A program made the position numbers and the translations under genes. This document shows, in pieces, positions 51,411 to 61,075 of a stretch of 64,000 nucleotides of DNA (position 1 is the first letter of the stretch; each line of letters opens with the position of its first letter). The DNA is from Nocardioides aromaticivorans. GTDB lineage: Bacteria; Actinomycetota; Actinomycetes; Propionibacteriales; Nocardioidaceae. The stretch covers positions 4,971,001-5,035,000 of the forward strand of contig NZ_JACBZM010000001.1 of the NCBI RefSeq assembly GCF_013408525.1, written 5' to 3'. The notes beneath the pieces were generated by a model. It was not told the DNA's origin. It worked only from the letters and a program-made list of their open reading frames with translations, and ran no database searches.

Positions 51411-54400
51411 TCAGCGGCGCACCACGAAGATGCTCGTGCTGGTGGACTTCGCCAACAGCGTGCTGCTGCCCAGGTAGCGGACGGTCACCGTCTTGGTCCC
51501 GATCGACGGGAACACCGGCAGCGTGACCGTCGCCTTGCCACCGACGAGGGTGACCGTGCGCGAGCCGAGCCCCGTCGCCGAGACCGTCACCTGGCCGGTG
51601 ACCGCGACCCCGTCCGGGTTGGTGAGGGTGACCGCCACCTTGGCCCGGGTGGACTTCACGATGACCTTCGACGGGCTCGTGGTGACCGACATGTTGACCG
51701 GTCCCTTCGCCACGGCGGCCGTCTCGGCCGACGTCGCGACACCGTCGGTGTAGCCGTCCGCCGAGGCGGTGACGCGCACCGAGATCTTCTTGCCGACGTG
51801 CGCCCCGGTCAGCTTCAGCGTCTTCGCGGTCGCGTTGGCGATCGGGGTGCCGTTGGCCAGCCACTGGTAGGCGAAGGTGACCTCGGCCGGCGTCCACGTG
51901 CCGTTGGTCGCCGTCAGCGTCCGGCCGACCCGGGCGGTGCCGGTGACCGTCGGCGGGGTGTCGTTGACGACGGCCGCCGGCTCACCGGCGTCCACAGCGA
52001 TGACGAGCTGCGACTCGGTGCCGGTGGCGGCGCCGACCAGGCTCAGCGTGACGTTGCCGTCCGGGGTGTCCTCCGGGAGGACGACGTCGACCGCAGCCGT
52101 GCCGTACTGGTCGTAGACCGCCGTGCCGATGGTGTTGTCGAGGGTCGCGGTGCCGATGACCTGGTCGCCGAGCTTGACCTGCACCTCGGTGTCCTTGACG
52201 TCGTCGGCCGTCGACATCGTCCACGAGGAGATGTCGAACTTCACGTGGTCACCCGGCACGTACGACGCCGGGGCATCGGCCGGGAGCTCGACCTCGACCG
52301 CGCGCTGGCCGTAGTCGACCGGGAGCGGCGTGTCCTTGTACTGCGCCATGTAGTCGACCATCGCCTCGAGGTCGACCTTGCCGGTGTCGGCCCTGCCCGA
52401 GCCGTTGGCGAACTCGAAGAAGTTGTCGCCGCCGGACGCGAGGAAGGAGTTGACCGTGACCGAGTACGTCGCACCCAGGTCGATCGCCTCACCGTTGAGC
52501 CACATCCCGGTGACCTCACCCTGGAAGGTCGCGGTGCCGCTGACGGTCACCGGCTTCTCCTCGTAGGTGTAGGTGAAGCCCTTCGAGACGCCGAGGCGCA
52601 GGAACGGGCGCGACGGGACGGCACCCGTGCTGGTGCGCTGCCACTGCTGCTCGAGGACGGTCTCGATCTGGGCTCCGGTCAGGTCCATGTTCACCAGGGT
52701 GTTGGCGAACGGCTGGACCACGGCGGCCTGCTTGTAGGTCAGGTCACGGACCGAGCCGTTGACCGTGCCCTTCATGTCGTCGCGGAGACCACCCGGGTTC
52801 ATGAACGCGATCTGCGCGCTGCCGGACTCGGGCTTCTCGGTCGCCCAGCGCTGGACCTCGGCGACCTGGTTGCCCAGGGTCGACTCGCCACCGCGGTTCT
52901 CCGTGGTGCCGTTGGCCAGCTTGGCGCGGGAGAACGGACCCTCCATCTTGCCGAGGACCTGGGCCCCGAGCTCGTTGGCCTTGTTCTTCGCAGCCGTCAC
53001 GATCGGGTCGATCGCCGGGTCGGGCAGGTAGCCGGTGCCGGCGATGCCGATGATCTCCTGGCCGACGGCGACCAGGTCACCGGTGCCGTTGTCGTAGGTG
53101 AAGACCAGCTGGTTGAGGTTCTGCCCGTACTGGCCCGCCGAGACCACCGGACGCTTGGTCACGGTGCGGCCCTCGGCATCCCAGTCGGCGACCGGGAAGG
53201 AGCAGTTGTAGGCGAGGTGCGTGTGGCCGGAGACGATCGCGTCCACGTCGGAGGAGACGTTCTGGGTGATATTGCCCCAGGTCGTGGCCTCGTCGGTGAA
53301 CTGCGGCGAGGTGCAGCTGGTGGAGGCCGAGCCCTCGTGGACCAGCATCACCACCAGGTCGGCGCCGTTGGCCCGCAGGTCGGCGGCCTCCGCGTTGACC
53401 GAGTCGACGATGTCGGTGACCTCGATGTCGGCGATGCCGTCGGGCGAGACGAGGGCCGGCAGGTCCTCGGTGACCGCTCCGACGAAGCCGATCTCGACGC
53501 CGTCGACCGTCTTGATCCAGGTCGCGGGCACGGCCGGGTCGCCCGTGGCCTTCACCTTGAGGTTGGCGGCGATGTACTTCCACTGCGCGCCACCGAGCGG
53601 GTTCGTCTCGGCGTCGTACGGCGCCATGACCCGGTTGACGAGGTCGTCGTAGCCCTGGTCGAGCTCGTGGTTGCCCACGGCCGAGACGTCGAGGCCCGCG
53701 GCGTTGAGGGCGTCGATGGTCGGCTTGTCGTCCTGGATGAAGGACTCGAAGGTCGACGCACCGATCAGGTCGCCGGCGGCCACGAAGACCGTGTTCGGGT
53801 TGTCGGCCCGCAGCTCCTTGACCGCGCCCGACAGCACCGACGCGCCGGCGCTGTCGCCGCCCGAGGGCAGGATCCGGCCGTGGAAGTCGTTGGTGCCGAC
53901 GATCTGGATCTTCTTGTACGAGCCGGTCACCTCCGGCACGTCGATGCCGATGATCTCCGGGTTGTGGTCGGAGGCCGCGAACGGCTGGTTCGGCTGCCAG
54001 AAGTCGGTGACGTTGTAGTTGTAGCGGCTGTACTGGAAGGCCACCGACTCGGCGGCGTTGATGTCCCAGATGTCCGCACCGGTCACCATGTTCAGCGCCG
54101 CGCTGTTGCCGAGCACGTGGTCGAGCGAGCCGCTCAGCCCGGAGAACGAGTAGCTCTCCTCGTTCTCGGTGGAGTCGATCAGCTCGAAGCCACCCTGCTC
54201 GAGGGCCCGGATCGGGTCCTCCTTCGAGTAGGAGTTGAAGTCGCCGGCGAGGAACACCGCGTCGATGTCGCGCGCCGCGGCGAACTCGTTGGCGAACTGC
54301 ACCAGGCGGGTGGCCTGGCGGGTGCGGTCACCGTTGAACGCGCCGGTGTCGGCGTTGTTGGCGTTGTCGCCGGTCGCCGGCGTCTGGCTGTCGCCCTTCG

Positions 54401-56792
54401 ACTTGAAGTGGTTGAGGATCACGGCGAAGGCCGCGTCGTCGAGGGCGCCCTTGGCCTTGAACGCCTGGGCCAGCGGCTCGCGGGCGTTGGCGAACTCGGT
54501 CGTGCCGAAGAGGATGTCCGACTGGCCGACCGGCTCGACGCTCGCCGTCCGGTAGATGAAGGCCGGCCGGATGACGTCCTGCTCGGTCACCGAGGCGGCC
54601 AGGGTCGCCTCACCGGGGCTGTGCACGAAGCGCCAGGTGCCGGCACCGGCCGCGTCGTTCAGCGCGTCGACCAGCGAGCGGAGGGCGTCGTCGCGGTCGG
54701 TCTCGCCGACCAGCTTGAGCGACGCCTCGACCTCCTGCAGGCCGACGATGTCGGCGTCGAGCAGGTTGATCGCGGTCACGATCTTCGCCCGCTGCCGCTC
54801 GAGGCTGGCCGTCGTCGCGGCACCGCGCGGGCCGTTGCCGGCGTTCACGCCGTTGGTGACCACACCACAGGTGTTGTTGGCGATCGGGTTGCCCTGGCGG
54901 TCCTCGTAGTAGGAGCACTGGGTGTTGACCGGCGGCGTCTGCGCGGCGCCGTTGGCGACGTACTGCTGACCGGTCGTGTTGAAGTAGTTGAGGACGTTGA
55001 AGGTGGCGATCTTCAGGTCGCCGCCGACCTCACGGGGCGCGGCGTTGGCCGGGCGGGTGTTCTCGAAGGTCGCGACCGACGCGCCGTCGTCGTAGACCGG
55101 CGAGGTGGGCTGGAAGCGCCACGTGTTGAAGCGGTACTCGAGGACGACCGGGCCGGTCAGCGTCGCCTCGGCACCGACGCGGATCGGCTTGGTCGGCGTC
55201 AGCCACGGCAGCGGCTGGTTCTTCGCGGCGGCGTTGGTCATGTAGTTGACCGAGGTGCCGTCGTCGAGGACGACGCCGCGGGCCGCGTTGTCGGCCTTGA
55301 TCGCGTTGAGCAGGAAGGTGTTGCTGTCGCCGGCGTACTCGGTGGGCTGGCGCAGGGGCGTGTCGCCCGTGGCGAGGCCGACCTCGGCGAAGGTGTTGAC
55401 GTTGTAGGAGCTGGTGACCGTGAAGTCGTCCGTCGGCGCGAGCAGCATGCCCTCCTGCGCCTCGCGGTCGGTCTCGGTGGTCGGGTAGGCGATCGCCAGC
55501 GGGGTCACCGGGTCGAGCGGGCTGCCGAGCTCGACCACGCCGCCGGCGGCGGGCACCAGCTGGGTGCTGCCCGCGAACTCGGCGACCTTGCCGGTCACCT
55601 CGACCGAGTCGCCGATCGCGACGCCCGCGGGCATCGCGTTCGCGCCGTAGACGAAGATCGCGTCCGACGCACCCGGGGTGCCGTCCGTGGCGCCACCGGT
55701 GCCGCCGGTCTGGATGTACATGCCGTCGAAGCTCGAGCTGGCGAAGGCCGGGTCCTTGTACATCGCGGTCACGACGCCGGTCGTGATGACGGTGTCGTCG
55801 ACGCGCTCGGACGCCGGCCCGGTGCCCTGGATGGCCGCGATCGGGAGCTCCTCGGGAGCGGCCTCGACGGTGATCGTGAAGGTGACCGACTTCGTCGCCG
55901 CGGTCGGGGCGGCCGAGTCGGTGACCGTGGCCGTGACCTCGGAGGTGCCGACGGTGGTCGGGGTACCGCTGACGAGGCCCGCCGGGCTCAGCGTCACGCC
56001 GTCCGGCAGGGTGCCGCTGGTCAGCGACCAGGTGTAGCCGGGCGTGCCCCCGCTGGCCTGGAGCTGCAGCGACAGCGGGACGCCGACGTAGGTGTTGACG
56101 TCGGCCGGGTCGGTGGCGCCGAGCGCGTTCTCGTCGCGGTTGGTCGGCGTCGGCGCGCCCGTGGAGAAGTCGGCGCTGTTGTTGTCCGTGTCGGTGCCGG
56201 TCGCGTTGCGGAACGCGGACACCGTCCCCGAGAGGGCCGTGCCGTCGGCGGCCGACTCGAAGGTGTTCGCCGTGCCGTAGCCGACGGCGTCGACCACCCC
56301 GGTGGCGTTCTTGATGTCACCCTGCGGGAGTCCGGTGAGGTCGGCGCTCTGGTTGCTCAGGATGACGAGGCCCGAGCCCGAGCCCATGTTGATGCTGCCC
56401 GTCGCGTCGGCGACCGGCATCGGTGCACCGTTCGCCACGTTGCCGGCCCCTTGGACCAGGTAGTGGCCGTGCGCCGGGATCGACCCGGTCAGCGCGATCT
56501 TGTTGCTGATCGTGGCACCGGCCCCACGCGTCGCGCTTCCGTAGAACACAGCCCAACCGGTGAGGCTGACCTCGGCGTCGGTCGGGTTGTAGAGCTCGAT
56601 GAAGTCGTGGGTGTAGCTCGACGCCGGGAGTGTGTCGGTCGCCGCGAACCCGCCAGCGCCGTACACCTCCGAGATGACCACGCCGGAGCCGTCAGGCTCG
56701 GCCTGCGCGGGCGTGGGAGCGAGGACAGCCAGCCCCGAGATTCCGAGGGCGGCACCGAGTGAACCGAACAGGAACTGCTTCGCTGAACGCAT
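51411..56792 (-). CDS. Giant secreted nuclease / 5'-nucleotidase (ExeM/NucH-like plus UDP-sugar hydrolase)
   Basis: 1,793 residues. Signal peptide 1-31 ends APTPAQA. In order: lamin-tail domain (about 35-160), Ig-like domain (about 240-310), OB-fold and ExeM-like region (about 316-590), endonuclease/exonuclease/phosphatase domain from GDLKIATFNVLNYFN (about 600-975), metallophosphatase from IVGTNDFHGRILPSGG with VGNHELDQGYDDL (about 985-1280), 5'-nucleotidase C-terminal domain (about 1320-1520), and Ig-like repeats to the end. No LPxTG anchor is visible. It would degrade external DNA and dephosphorylate the nucleotides, a phosphate and nucleoside scavenging machine. It interrupts the usual cinA-pgsA adjacency. 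Confidence 0.93.
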   Translation of the reverse strand: MRSAKQFLFGSLGAALGISGLAVLAPTPAQAEPDGSGVVISEVYGAGGFAATDTLPASSYTHDFIELYNPTDAEVSLTGWAVFYGSATRGAGATISNKIALTGSIPAHGHYLVQGAGNVANGAPMPVADATGSINMGSGSGLVILSNQSADLTGLPQGDIKNATGVVDAVGYGTANTFESAADGTALSGTVSAFRNATGTDTDNNSADFSTGAPTPTNRDENALGATDPADVNTYVGVPLSLQLQASGGTPGYTWSLTSGTLPDGVTLSPAGLVSGTPTTVGTSEVTATVTDSAAPTAATKSVTFTITVEAAPEELPIAAIQGTGPASERVDDTVITTGVVTAMYKDPAFASSSFDGMYIQTGGTGGATDGTPGASDAIFVYGANAMPAGVAIGDSVEVTGKVAEFAGSTQLVPAAGGVVELGSPLDPVTPLAIAYPTTETDREAQEGMLLAPTDDFTVTSSYNVNTFAEVGLATGDTPLRQPTEYAGDSNTFLLNAIKADNAARGVVLDDGTSVNYMTNAAAKNQPLPWLTPTKPIRVGAEATLTGPVVLEYRFNTWRFQPTSPVYDDGASVATFENTRPANAAPREVGGDLKIATFNVLNYFNTTGQQYVANGAAQTPPVNTQCSYYEDRQGNPIANNTCGVVTNGVNAGNGPRGAATTASLERQRAKIVTAINLLDADIVGLQEVEASLKLVGETDRDDALRSLVDALNDAAGAGTWRFVHSPGEATLAASVTEQDVIRPAFIYRTASVEPVGQSDILFGTTEFANAREPLAQAFKAKGALDDAAFAVILNHFKSKGDSQTPATGDNANNADTGAFNGDRTRQATRLVQFANEFAAARDIDAVFLAGDFNSYSKEDPIRALEQGGFELIDSTENEESYSFSGLSGSLDHVLGNSAALNMVTGADIWDINAAESVAFQYSRYNYNVTDFWQPNQPFAASDHNPEIIGIDVPEVTGSYKKIQIVGTNDFHGRILPSGGDSAGASVLSGAVKELRADNPNTVFVAAGDLIGASTFESFIQDDKPTIDALNAAGLDVSAVGNHELDQGYDDLVNRVMAPYDAETNPLGGAQWKYIAANLKVKATGDPAVPATWIKTVDGVEIGFVGAVTEDLPALVSPDGIADIEVTDIVDSVNAEAADLRANGADLVVMLVHEGSASTSCTSPQFTDEATTWGNITQNVSSDVDAIVSGHTHLAYNCSFPVADWDAEGRTVTKRPVVSAGQYGQNLNQLVFTYDNGTGDLVAVGQEIIGIAGTGYLPDPAIDPIVTAAKNKANELGAQVLGKMEGPFSRAKLANGTTENRGGESTLGNQVAEVQRWATEKPESGSAQIAFMNPGGLRDDMKGTVNGSVRDLTYKQAAVVQPFANTLVNMDLTGAQIETVLEQQWQRTSTGAVPSRPFLRLGVSKGFTYTYEEKPVTVSGTATFQGEVTGMWLNGEAIDLGATYSVTVNSFLASGGDNFFEFANGSGRADTGKVDLEAMVDYMAQYKDTPLPVDYGQRAVEVELPADAPASYVPGDHVKFDISSWTMSTADDVKDTEVQVKLGDQVIGTATLDNTIGTAVYDQYGTAAVDVVLPEDTPDGNVTLSLVGAATGTESQLVIAVDAGEPAAVVNDTPPTVTGTARVGRTLTATNGTWTPAEVTFAYQWLANGTPIANATAKTLKLTGAHVGKKISVRVTASADGYTDGVATSAETAAVAKGPVNMSVTTSPSKVIVKSTRAKVAVTLTNPDGVAVTGQVTVSATGLGSRTVTLVGGKATVTLPVFPSIGTKTVTVRYLGSSTLLAKSTSTSIFVVRR

Positions 56793-57062
56793 TGACTTCT
56801 TCCGGGGTCGACAAAGCGGCGGAGCGCAGTACTACCCGAGAAAGCGACTGCGAACGGAGGGGAAGGAGCCCGACCTTAGTTCGACCCACCCGCAGTCTGG
56901 CAAGGAGTTGAGAAAAACTCGTGCAACGTTTTGGTGAAGATCCGGTTCGGATTGCCGGATCCGGCCGCAGGGAACGCGGCCGCGGGGGTCAGGCCGCGGA
57001 CGACTTCCGGATCACGTCGGCAGCGCGGCGGGAGGCGTCGTCCAGCGCGCTTGCCCGCCGCC
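56793..57062 (-). other. Promoter region of the secreted nuclease gene
   Basis: 270 bases without a gene. It is AT-richer than its surroundings (56870-56960) and includes a GAGTT-N6-AACTC inverted repeat at about 56905-56920. The nuclease promoter must lie here, and any phosphate control (PhoP site) would too; I found no convincing PHO-box direct repeats. Confidence 0.4.
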
Positions 57063-57707
57063 CTACGACGAAGACGCGCTCGACCGGAGACTCGCGCGCT
57101 GCTTCCAGACGTCGCGGAAGAACTCGTAGCCCGACCAGAGGGTCAGCACGAAGGCGGCGAGGAGCAGGGCGATCGCGACGACATAGGTCACCTCGCCGGG
57201 CACGTCGAGCCAGCCGTCGACCTCGAGCAGGGGCAGGCTGAGCAGGCCGAGGGCGAGCGCCTGGGCGGCGGTCTTCCACTTCCCGCTCTGCGCGGCCGCG
57301 ATGACGACCGCCTTGAGCACGGACAGGCGCAGGATCGTGACGGCCCACTCGCGGACCAGGACGACGACGGTGATGGCCCACATCCACCACGTGTCCATGA
57401 TGATCGACAGGCCGATGAACGCCATCCCGGTGATCGCCTTGTCCGCGATCGGGTCCGCGATCTTGCCGAAGTCGGTCACCAGGTTGCGGGCGCGCGCGAT
57501 GTCGCCGTCGACCTTGTCGGTGACCATCGCGACGAAGAAGATCGCCCAGGCGACGGTGCGCCAGGTGACGGAGTCGCCGCCGTCGTACAGCAGCGCCCAG
57601 CCGTAGAACGGCACCAGCACGATGCGCAGGGTGGTCAGCGCGTTGGGCAGGTTCCAGTTGCTCGGCCTCACCGGGGCCGGGGTCTCCCCCGTGCTGGTCT
57701 CGCTCAT
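57063..57707 (-). CDS. pgsA: CDP-diacylglycerol-glycerol-3-phosphate 3-phosphatidyltransferase
   Basis: 214 residues. The CDP-alcohol phosphotransferase motif is complete: Asp67, Gly68, Ala71, Arg72, Gly81, Asp85 and Asp89 in [19 protein letters not shown] and the following IADPIADK. Several membrane helices surround it. It makes phosphatidylglycerophosphate, or in some actinobacteria a related CDP-alcohol product. Its ATG overlaps the rimO stop by ATGA, the normal actinobacterial arrangement. Confidence 0.95.
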   Translation of the reverse strand: MSETSTGETPAPVRPSNWNLPNALTTLRIVLVPFYGWALLYDGGDSVTWRTVAWAIFFVAMVTDKVDGDIARARNLVTDFGKIADPIADKAITGMAFIGLSIIMDTWWMWAITVVVLVREWAVTILRLSVLKAVVIAAAQSGKWKTAAQALALGLLSLPLLEVDGWLDVPGEVTYVVAIALLLAAFVLTLWSGYEFFRDVWKQRASLRSSASSS

Positions 57708-59152
57708 GCCCGTCCTCCTGCTGGTTCGGCGATCAGGTCGACGCCGTCGGAGGCAACGACGACCGCACGGACGAAGTCACCCACCTCGGCGTCCGGTACG
57801 CCGAGCACCCGGGTGGTGCCGTCGACCTCGGGGCCCTGCTCGGCGGCACGTCCCTCGACGGTGCCGTCGCCGGTACCGTCGGGGTCAACCTCCTCGACCA
57901 GGACCTCCACGGTGCTGCCGATCCGCTCCTCGGCCCGCTCGGCCGTGAGCTCGCCGACCAGGTCGTTGAGGTGCTGGACCCGGGCGTTGATCTCGTCGGC
58001 GTCGAGCTTGCCGTCGAGCTTCTCGGCCTCGGTGCCGTCCTCGTCGGAGTACCCGAAGACGCCGGTGACATCCATCCGCGCGGCGACGAGGAAGTCGCAC
58101 AGGGTCTGGAACTCCTCCTCGGTCTCACCGGGGAAGCCGACGATCACGTTGGAGCGCACGCCCGCCTCGGGGGCCAGCGCGCGGACCTGGTCGAGCAGGG
58201 CGAGGAAGCTCTCCGGGTCGCCGAAGCGGCGCATCCGGCGCAGCACGGTCGCGCTGGCGTGCTGGAAGGAGAGGTCGAAGTACGGCGCCACACCCGGCGT
58301 CGTCGCGATCGCGCGGACCAGCCCGGGGCGGGTCTCGGCGGGCTGCAGGTAGGACACCCGGACCCGCTCGATGCCGTCGACCGCGGCGAGCTCGGGCAGC
58401 AGGGTCTCCAGCAGGCCGAGGTCGCCGAGGTCCTTGCCGTAGGAGGTGGAGTTCTCCGAGACGAGGAACAGCTCCTTGACGCCCTGCTCGGCCAGCCAGT
58501 GGGCCTCCTGCAGCACGTCGGAGGGCCGCCGGCTGACGAACGAGCCGCGGAACATGGGGATCGCGCAGAAGGTGCAGCGCCGGTCGCAGCCGCTGGCCAG
58601 CTTCAGCGGCGCCATCGGGCCACCGTCGAGGCGACGCCGGATCGCGGAGCGGCCCGGGATCGCGATGTCGACCTCCGTGCCGGCGAAGTCGGCGGTCTCG
58701 ACGACCGCCTGCCGCTCGGCGGGGCTGATCGGCAGCAGCAGCCGCCGGTCGCGCGGGGTGTGCGGGTGCGGCTTCTCGCCGGCGAGGATCGAGCGCAGCC
58801 GCCCGGAGATGTCCTGGTAGTCGTCGAAGCCCAGCACGGCGTCGGCCTCGGGCAGCGACGAGGCCAGCTCCTCGCCGTACCGCTCCGCCAGGCAGCCCAC
58901 CGCGACGACGGCCTGTGGGCGGCCCGACTCCTTGAGGTCGGCCGCCGCCAGCAGGGTGTCGATCGAGTCCTTCTTGGCCGCGTCGACGAAGCCGCAGGTG
59001 TTCACCACGACCGTGTCGGCGTCCTCCGGGTCGTCGACGAGGGTGAACCCGTCAGCCGCCAAGCGGCCGGCGAGCTCCTCGGAGTCGACGTCGTTGCGGG
59101 CGCACCCGAGGGTGAGCAGGGCAACCGAGACAGGTGTGGGAGTGCTGGTCAT
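57704..59152 (-). CDS. rimO: Ribosomal protein S12 methylthiotransferase
   Basis: 482 residues from the ATG at 59152. The N-terminal UPF0004 domain has cluster cysteines Cys17, Cys53 and Cys87; the radical-SAM cluster is Cys189, Cys193, Cys196 in [15 protein letters not shown]; a TRAM domain ends the protein. It adds a methylthio group to an Asp of ribosomal protein S12. RimO rather than MiaB is indicated by the [12 protein letters not shown] opening and by synteny with pgsA and ftsK. Confidence 0.95.
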   Translation of the reverse strand: MTSTPTPVSVALLTLGCARNDVDSEELAGRLAADGFTLVDDPEDADTVVVNTCGFVDAAKKDSIDTLLAAADLKESGRPQAVVAVGCLAERYGEELASSLPEADAVLGFDDYQDISGRLRSILAGEKPHPHTPRDRRLLLPISPAERQAVVETADFAGTEVDIAIPGRSAIRRRLDGGPMAPLKLASGCDRRCTFCAIPMFRGSFVSRRPSDVLQEAHWLAEQGVKELFLVSENSTSYGKDLGDLGLLETLLPELAAVDGIERVRVSYLQPAETRPGLVRAIATTPGVAPYFDLSFQHASATVLRRMRRFGDPESFLALLDQVRALAPEAGVRSNVIVGFPGETEEEFQTLCDFLVAARMDVTGVFGYSDEDGTEAEKLDGKLDADEINARVQHLNDLVGELTAERAEERIGSTVEVLVEEVDPDGTGDGTVEGRAAEQGPEVDGTTRVLGVPDAEVGDFVRAVVVASDGVDLIAEPAGGRA

Positions 59153-59228
59153 GTCCGGTCGAGGATACCGGCGAAGCGTCCCGGGGAGGGATTCGCGAGC
59201 CGCCGGGGTGACCTGCGCCTCAGGAGGC

Positions 59229-61070
59229 TCAGGAGCCCTTCTTCGGCGCGATGACCGTCTTCGTGACCTCGACGCCGGTGTCGCCGAGTGCCTTGGCGTC
59301 GGCACCGCCCACGGAGTACGTGACCGAGCCGTCGGTGCTGTAGATCCGGATCGGCGGGACCACCTTGAGCTCGCTCGACTGCCCGAAGGCGAGGTTGCCC
59401 TCGAAGACGATCTTGCCGTCGGCGTCGCGGACGTTGAGCGTCGCTCCCCCGCCAGCCGCGGTCAGGCGCAGCTTGACCGGGGTGCCCTTGGTGGTCATCT
59501 GGGTGATGCCGCCGCTCTGGTTGAGCACCGGCTCCTCCCCGACCGGCGCAGGGCCGCCCATCACCAGCCGGGCGACCGACCAGACCAGGACCGCGCCCAT
59601 CACGGCCGCGATCATGACCGACCAGTTGCGACCGCCGCGGGTGCTGCGGATCGCGCCGCCGGTGCCCGTCGCCAGCTCGGACTCGAAGACCCGGCGCGGG
59701 TCGACCGGGGCGTGGGCGTAGCGCTCGTCGTACGACGCCACGAGCGGCGCCGCGTCGATCCCGAGGACCCGGGCGATGGTGCGCAGGTGGCCACGGGCGT
59801 AGAAGTCGCCACCGCAGGGGCCGAAGTCGTCGACCTCGATGGCCTCGATGACGTGCGGACGGATCCGGGTCCGCTCCGAGACCTGGTCGATCGTCAGGCG
59901 CAGCCGGTCGCGGGCCGCCTGGATCTCCGGACCGATGACCGGGTCGGGCGACGGGACGACCGCGAGGTCGTCGAGCACGACCGTGACCGACTCCTCCTCG
60001 AGCTCGACCGGCGCCAGCGGGTCGAGGGCGTCGATGGGTGCGCTCACGCGGGGGCGCTCGCTCGCGGGCATCTCGACCCGGGCCGACAGGACGGTCGCCC
60101 GGCCGGGCTCGACGGGCTCGACGGGCTCGCCGGGCTCGTCCGACTCGATCGCCTCGATCTCGCCGGTGTCCGCCTCGTCCATCGGGTCCACGTCGGGCAG
60201 CACGATCTCGTCGGTCGCCTCGGTGTCGTCGGGAGCGGCGTCGTCGGCGGTGTCGGCGTCGTCGGCGGTGTCGGCGGTGTCGGCGGTGTCGGTCGTCGAG
60301 GAGCGGCGGATCCACCCCATCCGCGAGCGCAGCCGGTCGACGTCGGCCTCGGGCTCGGGCGGGAGGACCAGCTCGTCGTCGGCGTCATCCAGCTCGTCCA
60401 GCTCGTCCAGCTCGTCGAGCTCGTCGGCAGGCTCGTCGTCGCGGCCGGTGAGGCCGGCCGCCACCCGAGCCGCGATCCCGCGGCGCTCACCCGGCGCACC
60501 GGAGTCGTCGCCGTAGAGGTCGCTCAGGCTCGGGACGGTACGACGAGGGGTCTCCTCCTCGACGCCTCCGGCGACGACCTCGACCACGTCGGCCCGGCCG
60601 TCGGCCAGGTCGGCGAGCACGTCGCTGAGGGAGACCGCCGACGCGCCGACCAGGCGGGTGGCCAGCGTCAGCGGGACCACGAGCTGCTGGTCGTCGTACC
60701 CGTCGACGAGGAGGTGGCCGTCACGGAACAGGCCGTGGCGGGGCAGGTGCTCGAGGCAGTCGATCTCCTGCCAGGCGACGCCGCGCCACTGGGCGCCCTG
60801 GCGCACCCGGACGCCGTGCTCGTCGGCGACGAGCAGCGGTGCGCGGCTGTCGGACAGCGAGGCGAGGTGCATGCCGGTGACGAGGGCGAGGACGCCGAAG
60901 GCCAGCCAGTCGAGGGCGGTGCCGCCGGTGAAGGCGCGCGCGGCGAACGCGACGGTCAGCAGGGCGGCGAAGCCGCCGACGCCGGCCGCGAGGCCGACAT
61001 TGCGGCGTACCTCCACGGGCTGCCCGGCGACGGGGAGCGGTCGTTCTGCGGTCTCGGTCAGATCGGTCAT
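59229..61070 (-). CDS. RodZ-like helix-turn-helix membrane protein with long N-terminal extension
   Basis: 613 residues from the ATG at 61070 (GTG 61079 overlaps the ftsK stop and is possible). Residues about 25-70 hold two membrane helices, followed by a PH-like segment. A low-complexity acidic linker ([18 protein letters not shown], then [16 protein letters not shown]) runs to about 400. A RodZ-type HTH_25 ([20 protein letters not shown], residues about 410-475), a transmembrane helix (near 515) and a DUF4115 outer domain finish it. RodZ links MreB to the envelope in rods. The N-terminal membrane module makes this larger than classic RodZ (about 330 residues). Confidence 0.8.
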   Translation of the reverse strand: MTDLTETAERPLPVAGQPVEVRRNVGLAAGVGGFAALLTVAFAARAFTGGTALDWLAFGVLALVTGMHLASLSDSRAPLLVADEHGVRVRQGAQWRGVAWQEIDCLEHLPRHGLFRDGHLLVDGYDDQQLVVPLTLATRLVGASAVSLSDVLADLADGRADVVEVVAGGVEEETPRRTVPSLSDLYGDDSGAPGERRGIAARVAAGLTGRDDEPADELDELDELDELDDADDELVLPPEPEADVDRLRSRMGWIRRSSTTDTADTADTADDADTADDAAPDDTEATDEIVLPDVDPMDEADTGEIEAIESDEPGEPVEPVEPGRATVLSARVEMPASERPRVSAPIDALDPLAPVELEEESVTVVLDDLAVVPSPDPVIGPEIQAARDRLRLTIDQVSERTRIRPHVIEAIEVDDFGPCGGDFYARGHLRTIARVLGIDAAPLVASYDERYAHAPVDPRRVFESELATGTGGAIRSTRGGRNWSVMIAAVMGAVLVWSVARLVMGGPAPVGEEPVLNQSGGITQMTTKGTPVKLRLTAAGGGATLNVRDADGKIVFEGNLAFGQSSELKVVPPIRIYSTDGSVTYSVGGADAKALGDTGVEVTKTVIAPKKGS

Positions 61071-61075
61071 CTGGG

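Noticed and set aside
50838..56762. A plus-strand open frame of nearly 2,000 codons opposite the secreted nuclease gene
   Set aside because: Composition is Arg/Gly/Val/Asp shadow of the real gene, which has a signal peptide and recognisable domains on the minus strand.
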